From Clostridium sulfidigenes (GTDB lineage: Bacteria > Bacillota > Clostridia > Clostridiales > Clostridiaceae): a stretch of 64,000 nt of DNA. Of the stretch, positions 8,995 through 17,911 are shown piece after piece (position 1 is the first letter of the stretch; the number at the start of each line of letters is the position of its first letter). The position numbers were made by a program, and so were the translations under genes. The stretch spans positions 1-64,000 of the forward strand of contig NZ_JPMD01000002.1 in NCBI RefSeq assembly GCF_000732635.1, in the 5' to 3' direction. Below the pieces are notes generated by a model. The model did not search any database. It saw nothing but the letters and a program-made list of their open reading frames with translations, and had not been told where the DNA came from.

Positions 8995-10167
8995 TTACAG
9001 ACTTGCTACGCCCATTTCTCTTGCTATTCTCATAACTTCCTCTGCTACTTTGCCCGATACTCTCTTGTCTAAGGCATTTGGGATTATGTTTTCTTCATTT
9101 AATTCTTCTTCTGGAATTAGGTTTGCTAAAGCTCTTGCTGCAGCTAACTTCATTTCATCATTTATTTCTGTTGCTCTAACTGTAAGAGCTCCCTTAAATA
9201 TACCAGGGAATACTAGAACATTATTAATTTGATTAGCAAAATCTGAACGGCCTGTTGCTATTACTCTAGCCCCTCCTAATTTAGCTTCATCTGGCATTAT
9301 TTCTGGAGTTGGATTAGCCATGGCAAAGATAATTGCATCTGAATTCATAGTCTTTACATCCTCTGCATTTATCATGTTAGGCCCAGATACTCCTATGAAC
9401 ACATCAGCTCCTACTAAAACTTCTTTTAATGAACCTGATTCTTTATTTTTATTAGTAACTTTTGCTATTTCCTCATGGGATTCAAATAAGCAGTTGCCTC
9501 CATCATAAATAGCACCCTTCTTATCACACATGATTATATTTTCTGCTCCCGCCTTTAAAAGCAATTTACAGATAGCAATTCCAGCAGAACCAGCACCGTT
9601 TATTATTATTTTAACATCTTTAATATTCTTCTTAGTTAACTTTAATGCATTATATAAACCTGATAATACAACTACTGCAGTTCCATGTTGGTCATCATGG
9701 AATACAGGAATATTTAATTCTCTTTTTAAAGTTTCTTCTATATAAAAACATTCAGGAGCCTTTATATCTTCAAGATTTATTCCTCCGAATACAGGACATA
9801 TTAATTTTACAGTTTTTATTACTTCTTCTGGGTCTTCACTGTCAATACATATTGGAAAAGCATCTACTCCAGCAAATTCCTTAAATAATAATGCCTTTCC
9901 TTCCATTACTGGAATTGAGGCTTCTGCTCCTATATTTCCAAGTCCTAACACTGCTGTTCCATTTGAGACTATAGCTACAGTATTAGATTTTATTGTATAA
10001 TCATAAACCTTATCTTTATCCTTAGATATTTCAATGCAAGGCTCTGCAACTCCAGGAGTATAAGCTATAGATAAGTCTTCTCTTGTATTAACAGGAATTT
10101 TACTTATAACCTCTAGTTTTCCCTTCTTCTCCTTGTGCATTTTTAAAGATTGTTCACCATATGACAT
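8995..10167 (-). CDS. NAD(P)-dependent malic enzyme
   Basis: Oxidative decarboxylation of malate to pyruvate and CO2. At 390 residues this is the short bacterial form without a phosphotransacetylase domain. Visible: the YTPGVAEPC N-terminal signature, VGTAVLGLGNIG-like nucleotide/malate loop (SNGTAVLGLGNIGAEASIPV), the metal-binding FHDDQHGTAVV, the Rossmann INGAGSAGIAICKLLL and FAMANPTPEIMPDEA. GGAGGA precedes the ATG. The gene sits 26 bases downstream of nth and may be co-transcribed with it. Cofactor preference cannot be read from this sequence. Confidence 0.94.
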   Translation of the reverse strand: MSYGEQSLKMHKEKKGKLEVISKIPVNTREDLSIAYTPGVAEPCIEISKDKDKVYDYTIKSNTVAIVSNGTAVLGLGNIGAEASIPVMEGKALLFKEFAGVDAFPICIDSEDPEEVIKTVKLICPVFGGINLEDIKAPECFYIEETLKRELNIPVFHDDQHGTAVVVLSGLYNALKLTKKNIKDVKIIINGAGSAGIAICKLLLKAGAENIIMCDKKGAIYDGGNCLFESHEEIAKVTNKNKESGSLKEVLVGADVFIGVSGPNMINAEDVKTMNSDAIIFAMANPTPEIMPDEAKLGGARVIATGRSDFANQINNVLVFPGIFKGALTVRATEINDEMKLAAARALANLIPEEELNEENIIPNALDKRVSGKVAEEVMRIAREMGVASL

Positions 10168-10193
10168 AATTAAATCCTCCTAATTAAAATAAT

Positions 10194-10835
10194 CTATTTT
10201 TTTGAAGATGCCTTATTTAAGTAATCACAATAAGGTGCTATAGGACACTGATGACACTTTGGCTTTCTAGCATCACATATTTTTCTTCCATGCCAAATAA
10301 TATAATGATGTGCATCACTCCACATGTTCTTTGGTATATACTTCATAAGTTTTTCTTCAACAATTTCTACATTATCTCCAGGTGCAAAACCTGTTCTATT
10401 AGAAATTCTAAACACATGGGTATCCACAGCTATAGCAGGCACTCCAAAAGCATTAGATAAAACTACATTAGCCGTTTTCCTACCTACTCCTGGAAGGGCT
10501 ATAAGTTCTTCCATAGTTCTTGGAACTTGACCATTATGTTTTTCTACAATGGATTTACATGCCCCTAATATATTTTTACTTTTATTTTTATAGAATCCAC
10601 AACTATGAATCTTTTTACCTAATTCTTCTTCACTTAAAGTTAGTATAGCCTGTGGAGTATTATACTCCTTATATAATTCCTTTGTAACTATGTTAACCCT
10701 CTCATCTGTACATTGAGCAGAAAGTATAGTTGATACTAAAAGTTCAAAGGGTGTTCTAAAATCTAACCCGCAGGCAGCTCCTCTATAGGTCTCTTCTAAT
10801 ATTTCTAAAATTTTCTTTCGTTTTTCTTTATTCAT
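10194..10835 (-). CDS. nth: Endonuclease III (DNA glycosylase/AP lyase)
   Basis: Base-excision repair enzyme that removes oxidised pyrimidines and nicks the strand. The 213-residue length is typical. Key features: helix-hairpin-helix LPGVGRKTANVV containing the catalytic Lys, VDTHVFRISNR with the catalytic Asp, and a C-terminal [4Fe-4S] loop C-X6-C-X2-C-X5-C (CDARKPKCHQCPIAPYC). The minus-strand ATG follows AGGTGATTTT. Probably transcribed with the malic enzyme gene; there is no functional link beyond that. Confidence 0.96.
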   Translation of the reverse strand: MNKEKRKKILEILEETYRGAACGLDFRTPFELLVSTILSAQCTDERVNIVTKELYKEYNTPQAILTLSEEELGKKIHSCGFYKNKSKNILGACKSIVEKHNGQVPRTMEELIALPGVGRKTANVVLSNAFGVPAIAVDTHVFRISNRTGFAPGDNVEIVEEKLMKYIPKNMWSDAHHYIIWHGRKICDARKPKCHQCPIAPYCDYLNKASSKK

Positions 10836-10945
10836 AAAATCACCTCAATAAATTTCAATGATTGTAGTATTCCTAGTTAGTTCACTTCTATTATATCAGA
10901 TTTTTATTATTTTACTTAATTAAATAAGGGTTTAATTAATATGAT

Positions 10946-10981
10946 TTTGTTTAAAAAGAATAATATTATTTTATAAACAAA
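10946..10981. promoter_or_regulatory. Inverted repeat upstream of hcp
   Basis: TTTGTTTA (10946-10953) and TAAACAAA (10974-10981) are exact complements around a central AATAATATTATT palindrome (10959-10970). The centre lies about 57 bases before the hcp ATG, in promoter position, so an operator for a redox or nitrosative-stress regulator is possible. The regulator is not identified. Confidence 0.3.
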
Positions 10982-11019
10982 TACTATATAAAACTTAATA
11001 CAATAAGGAGGATTATTAA

Positions 11020-12678
11020 ATGGATAATGCAATGTTTTGTTATCAGTGTGAACAAACTGTAGGGGGAAAGGGATGTACTAAGTTAGGTGTTTGTGGTAAA
11101 ACCCCTGAAATATCAAATTTACAAGACTTATTAATTTATCAGTTAAAAGGAATCAGTTGTTATGCTAAAGATTTACTTGATAATGAGCAAGTTATAGATA
11201 AATCAGTGGTTAGTTTTGTAGAAAATGCTCTGTTTACAACTTTAACTAATGTTAACTTTGATGCAGCAAGTCACCTAAACATGCTTAAAGAATCACAAAA
11301 GATTAAAGAAAGCCTAAGAAGTAAGGCATCTACCGATAAGACGTACCCTGATCAAGCAACCTATAATTTAAGTAAAACCAAAGAAGAAATGCTTAAGGAT
11401 GCCGTTAAAGCTGGCATTATGTATGATGGAGATTTAGATGCTGATATACGTTCTTTAAGACAAACTATTGTTTATGGTCTAAAGGGAGTAAGTGCCTATG
11501 GACACCAAGCTAGATTTTTAGGTTACTATGATGACCAAGTTGATAACTTCTATTTTCTAGGATTAGAATGTACAACAAATGATAACTTATCTGTGGAAGA
11601 GTTAATTAGAATGACTATGAGAACTGGTGATATGAGTGTAGCTGTGATGAAAAAACTTGATGAAGCTAATACTGAAAGTTATAAACATCCAACTCCTCAT
11701 CTAGTTAATGTTAAAGTAGAAAAAGGACCTTTTATAATTGTTTCTGGTCACGATTTAAAAGATTTAGAGATGCTATTAAAACAAACTGAAGGTATGGGAA
11801 TAAATATATATACCCATGGTGAAATGCTTCCTGCTCATGGTTATCCTGAACTAAAAAAATACCCTCATCTAGTAGGAAACTATGGTAGTGCATGGCAAAA
11901 CCAACAAACAGAATTTGATAACATCCCTGGCTGTATACTCATGACTACTAACTGTCTTATGAGACCTAGAGAAACCTATAAGGATAGAATATTTACAACT
12001 AACGTAGTTGGATGGGATGGAGTTAGACATGTCACTCTTAAAGAAGATGGAACAAAAGACTTCTCTGAAGTCATAAATAAAGCTTTAGAATTAGGTGGAT
12101 TTACTGCTTCTGAAGACAGAAAAGAAATTCTTGTAGGCTTTGGTCATAAGGCTACCTTAAGTAATGCTGGTAAAATTGTTGATGCAGTTAAAAAGGGTGA
12201 AGTGCGCCACTTCTTCTTAATAGGTGGTTGTGATGGTGCAAGACCTGGAAGAAACTACTATACAGATTTTGCAAAGATGGTTCCTGAGGATTGTATTATC
12301 CTTACCTTAGCTTGTGGAAAATATAGATTTAACAAACTTGAATTTGGTGAAGTAGCTGGATTACCAAGACTTCTTGATGTAGGTCAATGTAATGATGCTT
12401 ATTCTGCAGTAAGAATTGCTACTGCTTTAGCGGATGCCTTTGAGACTGATGTGAATGGCTTACCATTATCCATTGTACTATCTTGGTATGAGCAAAAGGC
12501 TGTAGCTGATTTACTAGCTTTATTGTCCTTAGGAGTTAAAAATATATTCCTAGGACCTTCACTTCCTGCATTTATAAGTCCAAATGTACTTCAATACTTA
12601 GTAGATACCTTCCAATTAACTCCTATAAGTACACCAGAAGAGGACTTAAAAACTTGTCTTAAACAAAGAGTTAACTAA
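11020..12678 (+). CDS. hcp: Hydroxylamine reductase / hybrid cluster protein, class I
   Basis: Redox enzyme reducing hydroxylamine to ammonia in vitro and linked in vivo to NO detoxification and S-nitrosylation. The N-terminal cluster ligands are Cys7, Cys10, Cys19 and Cys25 (C-X2-C-X8-C-X5-C), the class I spacing of strict anaerobes. Hybrid-cluster regions follow: GLKGVSAYGHQA, GLECTTND, a GHDLKDLEMLL segment, GCILMTTNCLMRP and a C-terminal WYEQKAVADLLALLSLGVKN. Length 552 is as expected. AAGGAGGATTATTAA precedes the ATG. Single gene; no NADH oxidoreductase partner (hcr) is next to it. Confidence 0.96.
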   Translation: MDNAMFCYQCEQTVGGKGCTKLGVCGKTPEISNLQDLLIYQLKGISCYAKDLLDNEQVIDKSVVSFVENALFTTLTNVNFDAASHLNMLKESQKIKESLRSKASTDKTYPDQATYNLSKTKEEMLKDAVKAGIMYDGDLDADIRSLRQTIVYGLKGVSAYGHQARFLGYYDDQVDNFYFLGLECTTNDNLSVEELIRMTMRTGDMSVAVMKKLDEANTESYKHPTPHLVNVKVEKGPFIIVSGHDLKDLEMLLKQTEGMGINIYTHGEMLPAHGYPELKKYPHLVGNYGSAWQNQQTEFDNIPGCILMTTNCLMRPRETYKDRIFTTNVVGWDGVRHVTLKEDGTKDFSEVINKALELGGFTASEDRKEILVGFGHKATLSNAGKIVDAVKKGEVRHFFLIGGCDGARPGRNYYTDFAKMVPEDCIILTLACGKYRFNKLEFGEVAGLPRLLDVGQCNDAYSAVRIATALADAFETDVNGLPLSIVLSWYEQKAVADLLALLSLGVKNIFLGPSLPAFISPNVLQYLVDTFQLTPISTPEEDLKTCLKQRVN

Positions 12679-12684
12679 TATATT

Positions 12685-12711
12685 AAATGGTAGCCCATAG
12701 GACTACCATTT
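12685..12711 (+). terminator. Intrinsic terminator after hcp
   Basis: Stem AAATGGTAG/CTACCATTT with a 9-base loop, then TATTTCT. Confidence 0.75.
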
Positions 12712-12742
12712 ATTTCTATACTTTTATATAGTTCACAAAAAC

Positions 12743-13135
12743 TTACCCTTGTGCAATCAGCTTGTCTTTTTCAAGAATGTGACTTACTAACCACTGATTT
12801 ACGAACTCCAATAAATCAAGAATATATTTATGTTGATTCTCATCAATTTTATTTAAGTCTATTTCCTCTAATTTTTTTATAAAGTTATCATGATCTATTT
12901 TTTGAGTAAACATTTTTTTATAATTTATACTTTCCATATAGGCTTCTTCATCTCTAAAGTGAAGAGCAGCATACCCTTTTAATTCTTCAATTAAATTTAC
13001 TATTCTATCATATTTATCAATAATGAACTCATTATTTAATAACTCATAAATTTTATCAGCTATTTCAAAAAGCATTTTATGTTCATTATCAACAATCTCT
13101 ATTCCTGTTTTAAATTCTTCCTTCATTTCGTACAT
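12743..13135 (-). CDS. Bacteriohemerythrin
   Basis: Small O2-binding non-heme di-iron protein of 130 residues. The hemerythrin ligands fit: His19 (IVDNEHK), His59 and Glu63 (LHFRDE), His82 (DHDNF), and His119 and Asp124 (WLVSHILEKD). In bacteria such proteins sense, store or scavenge O2, in some cases feeding chemotaxis or oxygenases. GGAGGGTAATTTAA precedes the ATG. The FliG-like gene lies 160 bases upstream on the same strand with no obvious terminator between them, so they may be co-transcribed. Confidence 0.9.
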   Translation of the reverse strand: MYEMKEEFKTGIEIVDNEHKMLFEIADKIYELLNNEFIIDKYDRIVNLIEELKGYAALHFRDEEAYMESINYKKMFTQKIDHDNFIKKLEEIDLNKIDENQHKYILDLLEFVNQWLVSHILEKDKLIAQG

Positions 13136-13295
13136 TTAAATTACCCTCCAACTTCTCTCAATAGTACTAGTTAAATACGTTCAACATGAATTTTTGAACT
13201 ATTTCACTTTAGAACTATATAATACCATATAAGTCAATATTCTTCTATAACTTCAAGTAATAAAATGGTGTATAATCTCATAACTTAAATTTTTA

Positions 13296-13799
13296 TTACT
13301 TATTATTTATTTTCATTATTATCTTATCTTGAGCCTGAAGTATTTCATCCAACTGAACACTTCCTAACTTTCTTCTCGCCTCTACAAAATCAATATCTGG
13401 AAATATATTTTGAATATAATAAATAACCCTTGGTGAAGCCCCTAATATAGCCTTACATAGAGTATCCATATCTAATTTACACAGAACTATTTTCACTCTT
13501 TCCCTATCTATACTAATAATATCTTCAAAACTAAATAGTTTCGTAGATATTTTGTTAAATAAATATATGTCATTTTCTTGTATTGTCATCATTAATCTAG
13601 ATTTTTCAACATCTTCAAGATTCCTTAGTAATTCTATTATCTGTTCTTCAACACTTAAGAGTTCTTTGTATGTTTTTTCTAGATAGTAGGATATTTCCTT
13701 CCAAAGTTCTTCTGTTACTTGTCCATTCCTAATAATTTCTTCATAATATTTGGTCCTTAGCTCCTCTGATAGCAATGACACAAAAAAAGTTAAATTCAT
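13296..13799 (-). CDS. Stand-alone FliG middle/C-terminal-like protein
   Basis: A 167-residue protein. Residues from about 70 follow the flagellar switch protein FliG: a STKLFSFEDIISIDRERVK segment, like the FliG middle-domain end (FVFEDL then D-R), then LCKLDMDTLCKAILGAS and EARRKLGSVQLDEILQAQ, like the C-terminal domain (LALALKGA; LGPVRLSDVEEAQ). The N-terminus is short and helical, without the full FliG N-domain. The start at 13799 is chosen because GGGG-AATTATT precedes it; an in-frame start exists at 13859. No flagellar gene is in the window. Role unknown: switch remnant, motor modulator or repurposed domain. Family call by recall of FliG motifs. Confidence 0.65.
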   Translation of the reverse strand: MNLTFFVSLLSEELRTKYYEEIIRNGQVTEELWKEISYYLEKTYKELLSVEEQIIELLRNLEDVEKSRLMMTIQENDIYLFNKISTKLFSFEDIISIDRERVKIVLCKLDMDTLCKAILGASPRVIYYIQNIFPDIDFVEARRKLGSVQLDEILQAQDKIIMKINNK

Positions 13800-13993
13800 A
13801 ATAATTCCCCCATAAACCCCATTGGTATAAATAAATTTATAACTATATATTCGTACCATCTTCCTACAAATGAAATTTTAACCTGTATTTGTTTCAAATA
13901 ATTAATAATTGCTAATGCACTATTTTGTGTATGCAGACAAAAACCTACAAGAGGAATTAAATTTAGTTATCTTTTAAATATTAAATAAAAATA

Positions 13994-14026
13994 GGGCATG
14001 GTAGTCACATGATGACCTCCATGCCT
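13994..14026. repeat. Hairpin upstream of the siroheme reductase gene
   Basis: GGCATGG and CCATGCC pair around an 18-base loop, in the ~340-base gap between two diverging genes. There is no clear U tract. It may belong to the leader of the plus-strand gene or be a relic. Nothing else was recognised in 13860-14130 apart from a TATAAT-like box near 14105. Confidence 0.35.
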
Positions 14027-14141
14027 TTACAAATTTAAGTACCTTCATTATCATAACTCTTTTAAGTTCAGCAAGGTCAAGTAGATTAGTTCCTATTAAA
14101 TGAGGTATAATATATTTAAAAAATATAGGAGGAAATATGTT

Positions 14142-14801
14142 TTGGCACATTACGGGAATCTTCAAAAAATAAGGGATGGTAAAAGAAAATATGGTATAAC
14201 ACCTCATATTCCTGGAGGTTTTATAACTCCAGAAAACCTTGAAAAAATAGCTAAGGTAGCTAAGAAGTATAATGGAGTTATAAAAATAACATCTGGACAA
14301 AGAATCTTAATAACTAATTTAGAGGAAAATGATCTACCTCAAATATGGGATGAACTACATATGGAACCCGCTGTTAAAACTCAAAATTCCGTTAAAAATG
14401 TAGAGATGTGTCCAGCAGGATATTGTAAAAGATCAAAATTTAATACAATTGGTATAGGTATGAAATTATCTAAAAAATATCAATGGATGGATATGCCTTG
14501 TAGAACTAAAATAGGTGTAGCGGGATGCAGAAATGCTTGTGGAAGTGTTTATAGTAAAGATGTGGGTGTTATAGCAGATATTAATGGTAAACTCATGGTA
14601 ACAGCGGGTGGTTCAGCTGGATATAACCCTAGGATTGCAGATATTATAGCTAATGATTTATCAGAAGAGGACACTTTAAATTTAGTAGATTCTATATTTG
14701 ATTATTATAAAGAAAATGCCCATGATGGAGAAAAATTAAGTTTTTTTATTGAAAGAATTTCAATAGAAAACTTTAAAAAAGAAGTTCTAAGTAGGTTTTA
14801 G
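14142..14801 (+). CDS. Small nitrite/sulfite-reductase-like siroheme protein
   Basis: A 219-residue protein with one ferredoxin-like half (YGITPHIPGGFITPENLEKI) and one siroheme/[4Fe-4S] domain. Cluster-ligand candidates are Cys pairs in EMCPAGYCKRS and AGCRNACGS. The second is the normal C-X3-C; the first is C-X4-C, where C-X5-C is usual. It lacks the bacterial ferredoxin domain of AsrC. I chose the TTG at 14142, nine bases after AGGAGG; the in-frame ATG at 14100 has no site, and the ATG at 14137 opens a 12-codon dead-end frame. Substrate (nitrite or sulfite) is uncertain. Confidence 0.8.
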   Translation: MAHYGNLQKIRDGKRKYGITPHIPGGFITPENLEKIAKVAKKYNGVIKITSGQRILITNLEENDLPQIWDELHMEPAVKTQNSVKNVEMCPAGYCKRSKFNTIGIGMKLSKKYQWMDMPCRTKIGVAGCRNACGSVYSKDVGVIADINGKLMVTAGGSAGYNPRIADIIANDLSEEDTLNLVDSIFDYYKENAHDGEKLSFFIERISIENFKKEVLSRF

Positions 14802-14874
14802 AAATTTTTTATGATTTTAGTAAATGATGAAGAAAAGATTAAACATGTATTATAAATAAGCTAATTAAAGGCAA

Positions 14875-14904
14875 ATAACAGGAGTTTTTATTTACTCCTG
14901 TTAT
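14875..14904. terminator. Bidirectional terminator between siroheme protein and serpin genes
   Basis: Perfect 11-bp stem ATAACAGGAGT/ACTCCTGTTAT with an 8-base loop, followed by CTTTTC on the plus side, between converging genes. Confidence 0.8.
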
Positions 14905-14916
14905 CTTTTCTCTTTA

Positions 14917-16167
14917 TTATTTTTTCACTTCTTCTAGTTTACCCATAAATAGTATGGTTCCACTTTCTTCATCTTCTATAATAAATACAAAAGGTCTATC
15001 AGCTATAAATTCTTTAGGATCATCAATTATTGGCATTGCAGTTTCCCTAACTTCAACTATAGTAGCTGCAGCTGCTTCACTTCCCTTTTCATTTACTTCT
15101 ATTTTCCCTTGATGTAAAACACTACTAACGTATATATTTTCCCTTATTCCACTAAGATTAGCTGCATCACTAAAAATATCCTTCATTCCTAGGGCCACTA
15201 GAGATCCTTTTAATTCTTTAGTTCCATATTCCATTTCAAACTTCGGAAAGCTTACATTAACAGCTTCCTGCTCTTTTCCAATGGATTCTTTTATAGAATT
15301 CCACTTATTCATATCTAAATTATTTATAAAATTGTCTATACTTAAACCTTCCTTTGGTAGTACTGCATACATAGATACTTTTCCACTATCATAAGGCATT
15401 TTTATAGCTTTAAAATCATCCTTTTCTCCATAAAAGGTTTTATCATCAGCTGCAACCTTCCTCATAAAATTTATCTGTGATTTATCTCCCTTTGAATTTG
15501 TAAACTCACCTATAGTATTATTATTTGTATCAAAGGGTTCTTGCCATTGTCCCTTGAAATATATAGCATTAATTAAATACATAATAACATCACCATCAAT
15601 AGGACCTTTTAGCATATCTTTAATCATGTTATTAGTAGATTTTTCAATCCAATTATTAATTTTATCCACAGATGAGGATTTAGAGAAGTCCAAGTTATCC
15701 ACTTTTGCACCAAAGATATCCTTATTAATGTTTATAAATTCTTTATTTATATTCTGACCTTCTCTTATCCATATGGAGTTACTTAGATTTAACTTTACAT
15801 TTTCATCTATATTCTCCAAGTAACTATGAAGAATTTTATAACTATTATTTATCTTATCATCATTCATTCCTTCATAGCCTAGTACCTTATTCATCTCTGC
15901 TTTTGTATTCTCTTTAGCTCCATTATAAGTCATAGTAAGTGCCATGGAAATGCTCAAAGGCGATATAAACACATTCTTATTATTTTCACCCTTCGAAATT
16001 TCTTTGAATATATTAAATGCAAATTTATTATTTCCTTCCACCACTTCTTTGTCCACCTCTTTAGCTGAAATTTCTTCCTTATTTTTACTAGAAAATTTCT
16101 CACATCCAATTAAAGAAGTAGCTATTATAGCTATAAGCATTAAAGAAATTATCCTTTTTAATTTCAT
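14917..16167 (-). CDS. Serpin, membrane-anchored lipoprotein form
   Basis: Suicide inhibitor of proteases, displayed outside the cell. The 416-residue chain opens with a lipoprotein signal ending SLIGC (Cys22). The serpin fold is clear: NVFISPLSISMALTMTYNGA, the MYLINAIYFKGQW strand, the hinge EVNEKGSEAAAAT and the C-terminal RPFVFIIEDEESGTILFMGKL. The small-residue hinge (A-rich) suggests a working inhibitor rather than a non-inhibitory form. Counting from the hinge puts the P1 residue near VRETAM, probably Arg or Thr; target unknown. Single gene with a terminator. Confidence 0.93.
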   Translation of the reverse strand: MKLKRIISLMLIAIIATSLIGCEKFSSKNKEEISAKEVDKEVVEGNNKFAFNIFKEISKGENNKNVFISPLSISMALTMTYNGAKENTKAEMNKVLGYEGMNDDKINNSYKILHSYLENIDENVKLNLSNSIWIREGQNINKEFININKDIFGAKVDNLDFSKSSSVDKINNWIEKSTNNMIKDMLKGPIDGDVIMYLINAIYFKGQWQEPFDTNNNTIGEFTNSKGDKSQINFMRKVAADDKTFYGEKDDFKAIKMPYDSGKVSMYAVLPKEGLSIDNFINNLDMNKWNSIKESIGKEQEAVNVSFPKFEMEYGTKELKGSLVALGMKDIFSDAANLSGIRENIYVSSVLHQGKIEVNEKGSEAAAATIVEVRETAMPIIDDPKEFIADRPFVFIIEDEESGTILFMGKLEEVKK

Positions 16168-16417
16168 AACCTCACCTCTAAATTTAGTTTCACTTTATAT
16201 ACGCTGTTAAAGTGTTATAGTGCTATTTTTTATATTATTATAAATCTAATAATCAATTGATTAAATTATTTTCTATTGTATAATGGACATGTAATGCCTT
16301 AATAATTACCTATATTTTGAAAGCATTTTACTAAATTTAAATATAGGTATTACTAAATTATGATATAAAAAATGTTAATGTAGAATAAAAATATTGAATT
16401 AATAAAGTGAGGTTTAT

Positions 16418-17746
16418 ATGACTAAGGATTTAACTAAAGGAAATGAAACCAAAGCTATAATAAGCTTTGCCATTCCCCTTATTATAGGAAATATATTTCA
16501 ACAATTATACAATATCGCCGACTCCATAATCGTTGGTAAATATATAGGTGCATCTGCTTTAGCGTCAGTTGGATCTTCTTTTACTATTATAGTATTTTTA
16601 ACATCTATTATTCTGGGACTTTGTATGGGCGCATCCGTTGTATTTTCTCAATGCTTCGGAGCTAAAGATAATGCTAAACTAAAAAGTAGTATTTTTACTG
16701 CCTTTATCTTTATCGGCTTAATAACTATCATAATTAATTTATGTGCTATTTTCTTTACTGATAATATCTTAATTTTTATGAATACCCCACAGAGTTTATT
16801 TAATGATGTTAAACAGTATATAATTATAATCTTTTACGGTATAAGCTTTACCTTTATCTATAACTATTTTTGCTGTTTACTTCGTTCTGTTGGAAATTCC
16901 TTTATACCTCTTGTATTCTTAATAATAGCAGCCATAATTAATATAGTTCTTGATATTGTTTTTATAACTGTGTTTAATCTTGGTATTGCAGGGGCAGCTT
17001 ATGCTACCATAATAGCTCAAGGCATCTCTGGAATTTCAACAGCCATATATTGTTTTATTAAACTACCTGAAATCAGATTTAAAAAATGCGACCTTAAAAT
17101 AGATATAAAGATTTTAAAGTTAGTAGCAAATTATAGCCTTCTAACAAGTATCCAACAATCTATAATGAATTTCGGGATTTTATTAATTCAAGGCCTAGTA
17201 AACTCCTTTGGAGTATCAATAATGGCAGCCTTTGCAGCAGCTGTTAAAATAGATTCCTTCGCTTATATGCCTGTTCAAGATTTTGGTAATGCTTTCTCCA
17301 CCTATATTGCCCAAAATAAAGGTGCCGGTGAAGCTTTAAGAATAAAAAAAGGAGTAAAATCTTCATTCAAGATTATTACCTTATTTTGCATTATAATATC
17401 AGCAATTGTAGTAATATTTTCAAAACAATTAATGACTATATTTATATCTCCATCAGAAGTTGAAATTATAGCTTACGGCTCTCAATATCTATGTATAGTA
17501 AGTGTATTTTACTTTCTCATTGGATATCTTTTCATGTTCTATGGTTTTTATAGAGGTATAGGTTCCACTAATATATCTATTTTGCTTACTATTATATCCT
17601 TAGGGCTTCGTGTAGGAATTTCCTATTGGCTAGCTCCTACCTTTGGTATAACTGCAATTTGGTGGTCTATCCCTATAGGTTGGCTCATTGCGGATATAGT
17701 AGGTATATCCTTTATAAAAAAATTTGTAAGAAATATAAATAAGTAA
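16418..17746 (+). CDS. MATE-family efflux transporter
   Basis: Inner-membrane exporter of drugs or metabolites, driven by Na+ or H+. The 442 residues form about 12 membrane segments in two MatE halves. The N-terminal half carries PLIIGNIFQQLYNIADSIIVG and GLCMGASVVFSQCFGA, and the second half repeats the pattern with MAAFAAAVKIDSFAYMP and NKGAGE. This is the DinF/NorM-like branch common in clostridia. Substrate unknown. It stands alone between a diverging serpin gene and a converging MFS gene, with a terminator at 17753-17797. Confidence 0.92.
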   Translation: MTKDLTKGNETKAIISFAIPLIIGNIFQQLYNIADSIIVGKYIGASALASVGSSFTIIVFLTSIILGLCMGASVVFSQCFGAKDNAKLKSSIFTAFIFIGLITIIINLCAIFFTDNILIFMNTPQSLFNDVKQYIIIIFYGISFTFIYNYFCCLLRSVGNSFIPLVFLIIAAIINIVLDIVFITVFNLGIAGAAYATIIAQGISGISTAIYCFIKLPEIRFKKCDLKIDIKILKLVANYSLLTSIQQSIMNFGILLIQGLVNSFGVSIMAAFAAAVKIDSFAYMPVQDFGNAFSTYIAQNKGAGEALRIKKGVKSSFKIITLFCIIISAIVVIFSKQLMTIFISPSEVEIIAYGSQYLCIVSVFYFLIGYLFMFYGFYRGIGSTNISILLTIISLGLRVGISYWLAPTFGITAIWWSIPIGWLIADIVGISFIKKFVRNINK

Positions 17747-17752
17747 ATAATA

Positions 17753-17797
17753 AAAACCGCTTATAGATTACTCCTTTAAGTATCTATAAGCGGTTTT
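17753..17797 (+). terminator. Intrinsic terminator after the MATE gene
   Basis: Perfect 16-bp stem AAAACCGCTTATAGAT/ATCTATAAGCGGTTTT. Confidence 0.85.
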
Positions 17798-17911
17798 AAT
17801 ATGATATTTTAAATTTACACTTTAGGAATCTTCAAAAATAAATAAGTCAGAATGCTCGTCTATCTCAAAATATACTTTCCACCTTTGACTTATTATTTAT
17901 TTTCAGATGCC

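Noticed and set aside
13974..14300. A 108-codon minus-strand frame overlapping the siroheme reductase gene
   Set aside because: It lies opposite a gene with clear family motifs, has no ribosome site and no recognisable domain; the segment near 14030-14100 looks slightly protein-like but is too short to call.
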